64,000 nt of DNA from Bryopsis sp. KO-2023 (lineage: Eukaryota > Chlorophyta > Ulvophyceae > Bryopsidales > Bryopsidaceae), in NCBI GenBank assembly GCA_030272585.1, contig BSYQ01000003.1, positions 3,224,001-3,288,000 on the forward strand. The letters run 5' to 3'. The first letter of the stretch is position 1; each line of letters opens with the position of its first letter. Below, piece after piece: positions 32,017 to 44,586 of this stretch. Under the pieces are notes generated by a model, which was not told the origin of the DNA, ran no database searches, and was given only the letters and a program-made list of their open reading frames with translations. A program made the translations under genes and the position numbers.

Positions 32017-35000
32017 TCAAAACGACATGGAGTTTTCAGAAGCCCCGCCCCCTGCACCTCTTCCATTCTCCAATTCCATCAAAGCTTCACAACCTCCCTC
32101 CGGGTCGAGCAACACGAACTCCGCCAGGTCCATGTCAGGATGCGCGATCCAACTTATTATGTAATCTGCAGACACGCACGGCACCCCACCTTCCAAGAAC
32201 ATATTGATATTCCTAGGACAAGCACACCCAACAGACAAGTGAAAATTCCACTCGAAACAAACCCCCAAGTAGCCTATTCAAATCTCGATGCCAGCAAAAC
32301 AATACTCGAAAATCGTGGGCAAACATGCATTGTTTTCCATCTTTTTTCGAGAAGGGGAGGGGGGAAAAAAGCTGCTCGCCGTCAAAGATCCCCCCACCTG
32401 TCGGCATTCTTGGCTTTGTCTTTGCCTATGACAGCCAGAGTGACATTGCCCCGTTTCAGAACGTCTGCGTATGGGGGGGATGTCTTCAATACTTCTCCAC
32501 CTCCTGCCGTGATGATTTGCTGAATGACATCGTTGCCTGGAAGACTGAGCTTTCCGTAGAAGCAAGCCTTGATTCCATGAAACGCACCCACTCCGATACT
32601 GTCGAAGCGGTTCCGCCAGTGAGCTGGGGCCCCTACGATAACCGCCACTCCCAACCCATCATTCCTCATATTCTTCTGTATACATTGCATCATATTACTA
32701 ATTTCACTAATTTAAATCAAAAAAATATTAACACTAATTTTTCACAGATAATTCTTCTTTCACTGTTTATTCCACTATCGAATTCCACTATTTTTACGGG
32801 GGTTTTATGGTTATTTTCTTATGTTAATTTATCAATTTTTTATCGCTGCATTTCATTGCGTAAAATGGTGTGTCCAACCCCATCATTGCAGCCACTTAAT
32901 TTCTCAGCAAAAAAGAAACAACAGCGGTGAACCCCAATGCCACCTTCCGAAATGACGCCGTTCCGAGTCTTGGACAGTTCGAATGACTCCTCATCCACTA
33001 AATCTCCTGCACCCCGGCAGCTTTTCACGTAGTCCGAACTCAACACCCAATTTCCGGCTGCCATCGCACACATCGTCTTTTCGTTCCGCCTGAGCTCCGA
33101 CGATATGATGTGGGTGGTGCCGAAATCATAGATATGAGGATCGCGGGAAACTCCTATGGACACCCCCAAACCCCCCATCAAAACCCCACTTTCAAATTTC
33201 CAAACAGCCGGGCGGAAAGCCCATCCTCACCTGCATACTAATCTTTATCAGCTTCCGTGAAGGAGCCCATTCACTTCTCGGTGTAGCTTTCAAACAAATT
33301 GGGGACGAATCGAGCAAAAGAAATGAAAGCACCTATCATTGAGATGCATCAGGAGCTGGCTTCCTAGGACAGTCACCACCAACTAACTCACCGCTCGACA
33401 CTCGTACGCCCAACTTCTTCAAGGAAACTTGCATGTGGGTTCGCTCTTCACCCTCCATTCCACTGACTGCAAAGAGGAGGTCTTCGCTGTCGCCTTCAGG
33501 ATTTTTCGTCTTTTTCTGTTGTTTGGATCCACCCTTGCTTTTATTATGGGGTTCCGGTGATGCTGGCTTTTCCATCTCATCGTCCAATTCTTCCTCCTCA
33601 TTTTCTGAAGGTTCTGTATCTGTCAATGCAAAAAAACGAAACCTCCCATTGTCAGTGGCTAAGCACCTCCCTCCCCCTCTCCCCCCCTTTTTTTCCAAGA
33701 TTAATAGTTATATAAGGATTTTTTTTCTGGACCTGGCGGATCAATCATTTGGGCATCTCATGTCCGATAAAACGAAAGGCACTCATTCCCATCTTCCAAC
33801 AACAGTTTTTAAGACACTGTGAAACCTTTTTTTTTTTCTTGGGGAAAGACATGTCTCAGAAATGGGTACCTGTGGATACCTCCTTGCGTTTCAATCTCCT
33901 CTTGGGTTTCTTTTTCACCGCCTCCCCTCGACTCGGACCTCCCTTCATCAATTCAGACCTGCGTTTTCTTTTCCCCCCGACTTTTTTCCGCGAGGAAGAA
34001 CCTCCTCTCTGGACTGGCTCATCTCCCTCCGTTCCAGTATCATCCCCCTCTGCTTCCTCCACCTTTGCTCCACTTTTCTTCGACCCCTTTCCATGAGCAC
34101 TCTTTTTCTTCGACTGAGTACCCGATGGCCCCATTGGGGAATTATCCTCCCTCAACCTCTTGTCTTTCGCTTTTCCACCGTCTGATTTTTTGTCAGACTT
34201 GCCTTCTTCCACCGTTCCCTCGTCGTCTTTTGGAGATACTCCAGGTTTCGGGCTCCTTTTTGGATTTTTTTTCGGTTCGGTGGGGCCAGGAGGCGAAGCT
34301 TCCGATTTTTTCTTGCCGGCTGTGTCCTCCTTGGTTTTTTCACCCGCTTTTGCCTTGACACTGTCATTCCTTGCGCTGCCCTCTGGAACAGAATATGTAT
34401 TGGTGAATTCATCCTGAGAGCTTTCTGCCACCAGGTCGTCCTCGTTTTTGAACGGACCTAAAATCGAAATTGTTCAAAACTCAAAAAACATATCGAGGGT
34501 TGGAGCAGGGGGCGCCCTCCTCGAAACCACGAGGCCTTCTTTCTTTCTTTCATTCTTTTCATTTTGCTTCCATCTGTTTTCTTTCAGAGGTAGAATGTAA
34601 TGTCGAACTCTGAGGAGGAAAATATTTTTCCGGGTGGGCGCATATGGAGCAATCGCCCATTTCCAAAGGTTTTTTTGAAGCGGAGCTGACCATCAATATC
34701 GTACCACACTTCAATGAAAAAATTCTTGAGCAGACAAAGTGATTCTACACCCATTTTGACCAACCCCCTGCTGAAAATTGCACCCATACCTTCAGGAACA
34801 TATTTCCATTGTTTCAAACATTCCTCGATCCAATGGAAGCTCACGACATGGACAGACGGATGACTGGAAAACCAAAACCCCCCAAAACAAAACATAAAAG
34901 AAAAAAAGTCAGAAACACATCAAACTACTAACACCACCTGTCAAAAAGGCTGAAAGATAAGGCTGAAAAGATCCCTCCTCAAGGTAATTCTAAGAAAACC

Positions 35001-36473
35001 TGTGGGGCATCGCCCTGGTCGTTTCATTTTACCATCGAGGCGATGCAAAGACTCCCATTTAAACAAATAGGCAAAAAATTTGGTTGGATGAAAACCAGGT
35101 GATTGCATAGGTACGTACGCCCTGGATTTCTCCACTTTTTCGCTGGTCGAATTCAGGTCTTTCACAACCAAATGGGATGTCTCCCCTGGGACGGTCAAAA
35201 CGCCAGAATAAGGGGCCCCCGTGCTTTCGCATTTATATCGAAGAAGGAGCCTTTCCAACCCCTGCAATCATTCCCCACAGCACATTGGTCAATCCCCTTT
35301 TTTGTTTTAGAAAAAAAAAACAAAAGGCTCTACGATTAACATTGAATGATGGTGCGAGGAGAAACCAGGGTTTATCTCAGGGATTCCATAAAAATAAGTG
35401 TTTTGACCAACTGAATTTGCTTCTTCAATTGATTTTTGCCTTCCCGATTTAATCAGCACGGTGGGGGGAGTTCAATAATTTAAATAAAACATGATGATGC
35501 GTTTCGCGGATTGATGAGAAAAATCCACACAGAGTTTGGATGTGATTTGAAACAAAAAAAAATGGAACTTACTCGGAAGTCTGTCAGCGTGAGCTGCCTC
35601 ACATGGTTGCCAATGCCTGGAATCGAATCGCCTTTGAAAATGCCCTGAAATAAAATTTAATTATTATTTAATTATTTTTTTTCCTCCTTTTTTTTTTCCC
35701 CCACACACTTGTTAAGGGTAATGTTTGAGAAAAACATTTGGGCAGTCAGGCTTTTTTGACATCAATGGCTGATCTGACGTAATCATCATGGAAGCATGAC
35801 AGATTCCCCCCCCTGCATCGTTCGAGGTGCCAGAAACCCAAACGAACGATTTTTCAAGTTTCTCGTTTCGTATTTTTTTTTCACGCTCACACGCTCGAAC
35901 TCCTCCAGTCGTGCTCCTTCGTCAAAGCAGCGAACGATGTATTCCACCGACACCACCGATTGGTCGTTTTGATGTGCCGCAGAATACAGGTCCTGTTCCT
36001 CGTGTCGAAGCACCAAGTGCGTGCATTGCTTGTGATATTCTTTGGCCACCTTCCCTCCCAATTTCACTGCCCAACAAACCCAAACCCAAACCCAAACCCA
36101 TGAAAACAACAGCAACCGGAAATGACGTCTTTAGAAGCCGAAGCAATGGGGGTGTTCAATAATGGGGTGCCTCAAAATCCCCCCCACAACATAGGAAGTT
36201 TCCAGGGGCTGTTCAAAGAATAATTGAAAAGCGGTAGCCGACGAGACGGAGTGAATCAGACTTCGATTCGTTTGTCGACTTACGTATTCGGCTGTTCAGA
36301 TGTGAAGTGAGGGCGTTGCCTGCCAAGTCGCCCTCTCCTTGATCGAGGTCGATAAAGAACTCCAACCCCTGCCGAACAACAAGCCTTCGTCAAAGGAAAA
36401 AATTGAAAACTCTCAAGGAGAAAACCACCATCAAGAAATTCGACCAACCTGGAAAATCCTGTCGCCGCTCATG
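32017..36473 (-). CDS. Multi-BRCT DNA-damage-response protein (694 aa)
   Basis: Eleven exons close in phase: 36473-36450, 36368-36284, 36066-35891, 35644-35573, 35261-35119, 34863-34790, 34457-33870, 33619-33392, 33153-32933, 32675-32398, 32212-32017. The start is MSGDRIFQ. BRCT 1 has LGGKVAKEYHKQCTHLVLR and VVSVEYIVRCFDEG. BRCT 2 has PYSGVLTVPGETSHLVV and VHVVSFHWIEECLKQWKYVPEG. A ~200-residue Lys/Ser/Glu linker (KKNPKRSPKPG, GGKRKRRSE) follows, probably disordered and nuclear-targeted. BRCT 3 has TTHIISSELRRNEKTMCAM and WVLSSDYVKSC. The last (PCVSADYIISWI) is a fourth BRCT end. Paired BRCT domains bind phosphorylated partners. The N-terminal pair resembles TopBP1 and the C-terminal pair resembles MDC1/PTIP. 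A checkpoint scaffold role is inferred; the exact orthologue is not settled. Confidence 0.82.
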
Positions 36474-37813
36474 GTTCACAGCGTATATTGGCCGTGCTTG
36501 TTCGAACCTAGCCTGCGAAATGCATCTCGCCGGCCTCAAGTCGCAACGGACAGCCTGGGAAAAAAATCACGCCCACGAATTTGAAGTAACGCATGATTTT
36601 GTGAACAGAGCGTTATGTGTGCCCAGTCAGCTTTTTCATTGGAGTTTTTAAGTGACCATTCGATTGTCTTTGGATTTCAGAAGTGATTTCGATAGTGCCT
36701 TGGCCAGTGGGCGTTGAATTTTTTTTTTCAAGGAAAAAGGGTGCAGGACTGTGGTGTTTTTCTGGGGCGTGAAGGGGTTCCGGATTACCCTTTCCGAGCG
36801 CTGGCGGCGGCGCCGCCACCTTGATGTTCTGCACCTGGCGAGCAGTTTCTCGTTGTGTTCTCTCACTTTTGCACATTTTCACACTCAAAAGTCAGAGTGT
36901 GGAAAAGAGTTTTCCGCATTTGGGGGGCTGGTACACACGTTAACCTGTGTTCCATATCTGGCTGGAACAGACAAACACTCCGTGCAGTGGCCACTTGTTG
37001 GGGAATAGAAATAAGTGGAAATATTTGAACATCTTGGGCAGAAAATCTGGCGCAACCCCTTGCTAAAATTCCCAGCTCCACAAGACTCGTTCAGATGTCA
37101 TGGGGCGAGCTGTTTGGGATTGGGGCAATTCTTTCACGATCAAAAAGCATAAAATTTTCTCCCTGGATGGTAGTTTGCTGCTGTTGTTTTGCAGGCTCTC
37201 TGCAATTGCAGGTTGGGGTTGCAACCCCAACCTCTGGACCAGCTACTTTTGCAAACCTTCCACATGCTGACACGATCAATTCAAGAATGAGCAAACAATT
37301 CTTTGTGCAATATAACCTCATGCTTTGCGTAATCACTGCGACGACCTTTCCCAGACTTCACGTTGAAACTTTACAACACCTAAGAAAGAAAATCCCCAAA
37401 TGTGTGTTTTTGGGGTGCACAGCCAAAACTGCATCCCCAAAGCACTCGAAAACTTCATCCTTCATGCCTGTGGCGTGTTAGGCCTCTTCAGCCCAGAAAC
37501 GCAAGTGCACGTCCGGGTTTGAATCAATTGTGCCACGGGTTCGGGGTATTTTTTGAGTTAAAAAAGGAGAATTCTACACGATCCTGGAGAATGAATGTAT
37601 TGAGTGGTGGACGCTTCATTTGCCGCGGGAAACGACCGATCCAAAGCCGCTTCGTATCCACACGCAAGAATTTACCAGCTCGCATCCCAACCGTTCCTTG
37701 TCCAGAGGAAAGACGCGAGTTATGACTGTGTCAAGAGCAGTTTTGCTCCGAACCTCTCGGGCTTGGACAGTTCGCCACCGGAACCGTTTCCTCCTGATTC
37801 GAACTTACCTCGT
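36474..37813. promoter_or_regulatory. Shared 5' region of the divergent BRCT and protease-ankyrin genes
   Basis: 1.3 kb without a convincing coding frame between start codons on opposite strands. It includes a perfect 20-bp palindrome (GTTGGGGTTGCAACCCCAAC, about 37213-37232) and GC-richer DNA around 36790-36830. No named regulatory element is identified. Confidence 0.4.
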
Positions 37814-40800
37814 ATGCTTACCGCCGTCGTGATATCGGTGCTCTTCTGCGTTTCGACACCAACAGTCTGGTGCCTTCCGACAGGTGGGCCGCTTCCACCT
37901 CTATGTTTTCGCTCCGACCCCCCTGGAACTCGTTCTCAAATTGAGTATATCGACACCGAATATGCTTTCACCCGCAGGACGAGCGCTTGGCGGCGATCGA
38001 CTGGTGTGTTTTCCTCAACGCTCAACTTTTTTGGCGGAGTTCTGATTTGAGCTTCACCTCTTTGTTCTTTTTTGTGATTATCAGGAAGACGTTGGGCTGT
38101 TAATCCCTCGTTCGCTTCGAAAGCTGCTACAAGATGCAGAGCCGCGTCTCAGAGTGAGTAGCAGCCAAATCGGACGCCCACCCGTGTGCATGCAAAAACA
38201 CATATGCGGAACATGCATGAACACTGCCACTGTCCAGAATGTGGCACGACATTCGTCATGATCCATTAAAAGAAAACCCAGTTGCAATCTTCGCAATGGC
38301 TGCCTTTCTTGCACGCAATTTGAGACTTTGCATTGGTGTTGCGAAGGGTGCAGAAGCTCCCGAAGGAAGGTTTCCATATGCATGCTCTCTGAGAGTGCCG
38401 GGCACTCGACTTCATGGTTGTGGAGGCACCTTAATTGCCCCCAAGTGGGTGTTGACCGCAGCCCATTGTGTGACTGGGAAAGGCTCTGTGGGGCCGACGC
38501 CAATTGTGTATGTGGGCGCACATGGAATCGAGGATGAATTTGCAGAGGTAATGAGGGAAAAAAGGGGGGAGGGGGGAAGAAGATTCACATAGAACCTAGC
38601 CTCATAACAGCACCTTGCATTGTGAAATTAGATGTATCAGCCGATGCAAAAACTGGTAAATCGGCCCTTTTTTTCACTTGTAGTGTGGTGTTTCTTTCTT
38701 CTTCAAAAAATCAATCTGCGGTGCCAACACGGAATTCAATCAAGACAAAAGAAATTAAAAAATTTTAATAATTGAATAATATAAATAGTAGAAAACAACA
38801 AAAGGCTGTGAGCCCTCGCCCAACTTTCTTACCAGTACATGAATACATTTGTAGGTCATATTTGCTGTCGATGTTTTCGTTCATGAAAGCTACACAGGAG
38901 ATGTCGAGGATGGATTCGATATTGCCCTGTTGCTGCTCAGAGAGGAATCCAAGAAACCACCAGCGGTGCTGGCCCACAGGCAGCAACGCATCGAAGGGGG
39001 CGCGTTTTTGGCGACCGTAGGGTGGGGGAGAACCAGCAACCGGGGTTCTTTCCCAGATGTGCTTCAACTTGCGGATGGAATCGAATACGTGGAGAACAAA
39101 CAATGCAAGCTAGGATGGCCTGGACTGAAGGGCAATATGATCTGTGCCTTTTCCGCATCGCAAGGAACATGCAAAGGTAAATCAGCTGTAAATTCAGAAC
39201 AACTGGTGCAACTGGTGCTGAATGTGCCAGCCATGTCAAGCAAAACAATGGTCCGGAATCTTGTTTGCATTACTTTTACCTTTGTGAAATGTTCGCAGCA
39301 CCTGTTTGGGTTTTATTTCCCCCCCCCCAGGTGATTCTGGAGGTCCTTTGCTGATTCCTGATGCCAAGCGGGGAGCGATCGTCGCCGAGGGGAATCCAGA
39401 CTTCGATGTTCTGGTTGGCATCGTATCTTTTGGCCCCAGTAACTGTGATTCGACAAAGGCTGATGTGTACACCAGAATCAGCAGGTTCCTGCCATGGATC
39501 GATGAAAAGATGGGGGTGGATTCCCCTCTTAAAACCATTACTTCGGTGAGTCTCGATTGGTGTTAAGAATTTTGTCAAACGCGGTAAATTTTAGTTATGA
39601 AATCTCTCTGGGTCCCCATTCTCCCTCAAAAAAACAAAAAAAAAAGAGCTGGGAGGCTGCATTGCACCACTAGAAAAAAATGAAGCAATTGCCAACAAAA
39701 ACTACATATATATATATATACATTTTATTTATTTATTTTTGATCATATTTCGTTTTTTTGGCCCCTTTCCATGTTTCCATAAGCTATTTTCCTTTTCGTT
39801 CTTTAAATTTGATGGAATGCGTGGCGCTCCGTATTTAAAAGATTCTTGTTTGTTTTTTTCTGGTGGAGTCAAAAGCGACCTAGGTCCCTGTTCATATCAC
39901 AAAAATTATTTATTTTTTTATTTTATTTTTTTGCGCTCACCATCGACTGAAGGAAAACAAAATGGAAGAACACACCTTTCTTATTCAGCTCCCAGCTGCA
40001 AATCACCGCTCAACAATGCAAGTGCACATGCATGGTGCCTGCTGACTATGCAAAAAATCGCTCCTTTTTCCACATTTTCGATTTCAGCTCCTTTGATTCA
40101 TAAAACATTTTGCTACATCATTTGCCTTTTTTCAAACAGGGAAAATGCGCCAAGGATTGCGACAAACTGGATTTGGACCTCTTCAACGCAGCTGGCTCCG
40201 GAGAATCCAGAAAAGTCCAGGTAGCTTTCTTGGATTTTGCTGAAAGCAACAAAGTTCTCAAGCAGAAAAAAAAAAAAAAAAAAAAACGAAACGAAACGAA
40301 TGTACAACCCAGCCAGTCCAGCCAGTCCAGCCAGCCCATGTGTTGCTTTTGCCTTGCAGGAATTGCTTTCAAAGGGTGCAGATGTATCGTCCATACATAA
40401 AGAGCTGGAATCCACTCCGTTGCATTATGCTGCTCGGGAGGGCCATCTGGATGTTGTCGAAAAGCTAATCGAAGCAGGTGATCAGCTGCACTGATTGATT
40501 ATAGTCTGTCAGCAATGGTGGGTTTTTTCTTGTTCTGTTTTTTGAAAATTTGAGGTCATTCCCCACTATGACCTGCATTAAAGGAGATCAAAAGGTAATT
40601 ATTAATTTATTTATTATGATTAATTAATCCATTACTAATAATATTTACTTATTAATAATCAGTAATTGATTATCTCGTCCATTCCCTGGCATTTGTTTTT
40701 CCGACAATTGGATGGCAACGCTAAGGTAGTATATCTATGTATGAACTTTGCAGAATTATATAGTCAATGAACGTTGTAATCTTGAATTTCTTAGGTTGCA

Positions 40801-41553
40801 ACAAGGCTTTTTTCTTTGTTCGCTTTCAAAACTTTCTGCAGGTTCTGATGTTGACGCAAAAGATGGGCAAGGCTGGACCCCTCTGATCGACGCTGCACAG
40901 AAAGGCCAAGTGGATGTTACCAAGGAGCTGCTCGAAGCAGGTGTTTTTTTGATTGAGAAGCTATATATATATATATATGTGAATGAATGAATGGATGGAT
41001 GAATGGATGTTTAATTTACATTAGGTAAACGTGCCCAACGAAGGCTGTCCACAACAAGGTGATTCAGCCCAGCCCTTTGTAAAAATCCAGCCCAATAAAG
41101 TCAGCCCTAGAAAACCCTCCACAGGTGCATCTAAAAATAAAGTAAACCTAGTAAAAAAATCCCTTGTGAATGTGCCTAGCACCTTGGAAACGAAAAACTG
41201 AATGAAATTCCCTGTTTAAATAACCCGCCATGATCGTTGCGAAACTAGGAAATACCCTCGGGGCCCACTGTCCTCATTTATACCGAGAAAACCACATTTG
41301 TTATCCAAAAAACCCTCTGCGGAAAAAAACCACTGGATAGATATAAAGCCACCACTGTCACCAAAGAATTGGATAAAGTGCATAAATGCTTCCATAGAGA
41401 AATTTTTTTGCCCCCCTTCTCGGAAAGAAACAGAGGTTTGCAATCATCTCTTCAGCAGGAAGCTGTGTGCAAAACCCACATTTCTTTTGTCCCGAGCACC
41501 ACTGCAGCAGGCAAAATACCCCCCCCCCCCAAAAAAAAAAAAATATTAATAAT

Positions 41554-41594
<41 letters not shown>

Positions 41595-42073
41595 TTTTTG
41601 CTTCAAAAGTTTGTCGATTGGGGTGGGCGTGGGGGTATGTATACATTGGGCAGTGAAGATGCTGCATGGTGCCGGACAATTTCATTTAGTGAAATTATGA
41701 CAGTCGTCGATTTTTATTTTATTTTTTTCTCAGGATCCAATATTGATGCACAGGATTCTGACGGGCGATCTTCGCTGCACTTTGCAGCAGCAAATGGTCG
41801 CTTGAATGTTGCTAAAATTTTGGTCGAAGCAGGTAGCTTGTGGACAGAAAACCCACCATGGCCTTCTGTTGAGTGCATAATTTTTTTTCTTTCTTTCTGC
41901 TGGACAGAGAAAACCATCCCTACGGATATTCATACCCGTACAGTCGTAACGATCACTGTAAGGTTTGCTGTTTCAGGAGCAAAGGTGGATTTAAAAGATG
42001 AGATTGGCACTACCCCACTGATGAGCGCAGCATTCCTTGGGGAAGTGGATGTGGCCATGTTTCTTCTGGAATC

Positions 42074-42114
<41 letters not shown>

Positions 42115-42570
42115 TTGTTGTTTTTTTGTTGTTTTTTGTACTTTTTTTTGTTGAATTTTCTTTATTTTCTTGTTGGGGTTCGTTCCAATTTCTGTTGAGT
42201 GAAAAATGTGTACTGAAAAAAGAGTTGTGGACGGAGACCATCAACAGGTGCAGATGTGAACGCTGAGCTTTTCTTAGGTTTCACCTCATTGATGGGTGCT
42301 GCTTCTATTAGTGGAAATCCAGACATGGTTGGACTTCTGTTGGACAATGGAGCCGAAAAAGATCGCCAAGACAATGTTGGAGCCACTGCACTGATATATG
42401 CAGTCCGAGCTGGGAATGAGGAAGTGGTTGAAGTTCTGATAAAGGCTGGTGCAGATACTGGCATAGAGAATGATGCTGGGGAAAAGGCTGTGGATTTGGT
42501 TTGCAAAGATTCGGAGGAGAAATGTGGAAAAGAAGGAGCAGAAAGTGTTAGGGCAATTCTGGAAGGTTAA
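37814..42570 (+). CDS. Secreted trypsin-like serine protease fused to ankyrin repeats (585 aa)
   Basis: Exons: 37814-37883, 38085-38153, about 38285-38547, 38855-39176, 39331-39545, then 40140-40220, 40360-40477, 40842-40940, 41734-41832, 41977-42075, 42248-42570. A signal peptide (MLTAVVISVLFCVSTPTVWC) and short propeptide precede the S1 domain: activation-site-like IGVAKGAEAPEG, catalytic LTAAHC, FDIALL, and GDSGGP, ending DVYTRISRFLPWID. The exon holding GDSGGP ends at a GTGAGT donor in phase 0. The next exon starts in phase 0 with GKCAKDCDKLDLDLF and no ATG, then six or seven ankyrin units (TPLHYAAREGHLDVVEKLIEAG and relatives). The third exon's acceptor is the least certain. S1 proteases act outside the cell or in vacuoles, whereas ankyrin repeats are usually cytosolic, so the pairing is unusual. 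Two separate genes remain possible, but no start or promoter is visible for the second. Confidence 0.75.
40360..42570 (+). repeat. Ankyrin-repeat coding exons, one repeat per exon
   Basis: The exons at 40842-40940, 41734-41832 and 41977-42075 are each exactly 99 nt (33 codons) with phase-1 introns on both sides. Each starts after the glycine of one repeat and ends at the glycine of the next (VDVTKELLEAG, LNVAKILVEAG, VDVAMFLLESG). The last exon fuses further repeats. Confidence 0.8.
40980..41215 (-). repeat. SINE-like element, copy 3, inside an ankyrin intron
   Basis: In reverse complement it matches 28745-28925: GGAATTTCATTCAG, CACAAGGGATTT, TACTAGGTTTACTTTAT, GTTGGGCACGTTTACCTAATG, then a tail of CATTC/CATCC repeats. 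It lies in the intron between the exons ending 40940 and starting 41734. A (TA)n run is at 41555-41585 in the same intron. Confidence 0.55.
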
Positions 42571-44586
42571 GAAAAGAATTTTGGTCAGCCAGGCACAGCA
42601 TCCACCACTCAGCTTTTGTTTTCATGAAGATTCAGGGCTGGGCAAACCCTGCTGGACATCCCGGTCAAAAATCTGTTGTAACAATGCACGTGCGCAGCAG
42701 CGATTAGTCAGGGACCTCTCCTGGATTTTTTTTTTTTTTGCGGTGAATATATCTATGTATGTGTGTAAATATATCCTCCAAAAAAAAAGAAAAAAGCAAA
42801 AAAAAATGAGGAGAATGAAGATCAGGGCCAAGCATCAAGTGTTGAATTGAAAGGCTTACAAAGACAGATCCCAACAAAAGCTACTATCAACTGTGTATCC
42901 ACTAGTTCACCCAGTGCTGCCACAGCCAGCAATAAAGGGATTCCAAACAAGGTGCTCAGTTTTTTTCTTTTTAAATCGTCCCAGTCAAAACGTCCCTTCC
43001 TACGGTCAATTTTTTTGCCCTTAGTTTTTTCAATTTTTCTCGCCACAGACGGCAGCCAAATGTATCAATGTATGTATCAATGATTGTCTAGTAGGTTATG
43101 ATGTCGAGGTCTGAACATTCCCCTTTTCCCCTTTCTCCTTTTTTTTCCACCCAAATTATGTCATAAATATATAAGAATCCCAGAAATGAACAAATTCCCA
43201 ACCCAGGACCACGACCAAACCACTATAAAAAAGAACAAAAACCAACGAAGAAAAAAAACAAACTATTCACTCCCTGATCTATGCCCCCTCACCCCCCCCC
43301 CAACCCCCCCTCCAAAGAAAAAAAAGCAGAGCAAAAAAAAAAAAACCAAAAAAAAAACGATTTCTCAGCCCCCCACAGAGCTTGCAGAGTTATTTGAACT
43401 TTTGTTTTACTAGGGGGAGCTTTCCTTTATCCAGTGGTTTCTATTCCTTTTTTTTTTTTTAATGTGACTATGGGGAGAAAACGGTGGGCTGCCATCAGCA
43501 CCAATTTCCCAAAGCAGCACCCTCGCAAGAGAGCACGGCCCTCAATGTGGCATTTACCGTTTCTGGGGAAAATTTCCTGGCGAACATCGGACATTTATAC
43601 TCCAGGAATTTGTAGCCTTTGTCCAGAATCTGGTCATCATAGCCCCATTTTCCTTTCTGAAGGTAAAAACAATGGGAAAAAAACACCGGTTGGGACAAGA
43701 ATAAAGCAAAACAACAGAGAGCATAGTTTGTCCTATTGAATGAAACAATTGTTTATTTTATGTATTTAGTTTTTAATACTTTTTCTTTTTCTGCTTTGGA
43801 ACAGATTTTCTCTGTTTCTGTCCCAACTGTTGAAAAAAAGAAACAAAGTCTGTTCAAATGTAGATGTGTGGGGACCAGCTTCAACATTGATTCTATAATT
43901 AAAAAAAAAAGAAAGAGAGACATCCGTCTCAGAATGAAAACGAAAAAAAACCCCGGTCTGTCCCACCATCCACAGCAAACTCTAACTACCACTGGTGAAA
44001 TACAGTCTTCTTATTTTCGTGTCGGAAATAATGCAGGAAAATGGTCATACACACTCATATTTTTATATATAAAAGAAATGCAGCTGTAACGTACCCAATC
44101 CCCTGAAAATTCCTCCTCCCTGTCAATGCATCCACCCCCCACCCCATTGAATAGCAAGCTTGTCGATCTTCTCGTCATGTCAACATTGCATTCTGGATCA
44201 CTGATGTCTTGTAAACTGTCGGGATTTACAGAAGAAAAAAAGTTAAAATCTATCGTTTCAGGCCCATTTCAAATACAAACTAAAGGTTTCAGGGAACCCA
44301 AGCAGGTCATCGAAAAAAAAAAACAAACTCGATCGATTCAGAAATTCAAGAGAAAACCGAATAGGATATGTGCAAAATTTTTTTTTAGTTTTTTGAAAGA
44401 AAACAAAGCCTCACTGGATCGAACACACAATACTTTCGACTCTAAGTATACATACATATTTTTTTCTTACAAAAAATAATCGAAAAAAAATAAAAAAATC
44501 ACAGCTTGAAGTGTGAGTTCCCTCTCGGGTTGATTTTTTCCCCCCCAAGAAATGCAGCCTAGACTTCTGTTAAAACTTGCGTGGCC
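42571..44586. other. Convergent 3' flanks of the ankyrin-fusion and glycosyltransferase genes
   Basis: Two kilobases without a recognisable gene. A/T and C runs occur at 42725-42805 and 43285-43370. The only longer open frames are Lys/Asn/Pro-rich and follow these runs. Confidence 0.45.

Noticed and set aside
39546..40139. Separate ankyrin gene starting after the protease
   Set aside because: No Met, promoter or change in composition is visible, while donor, acceptor and phase support one gene; kept as an open alternative.
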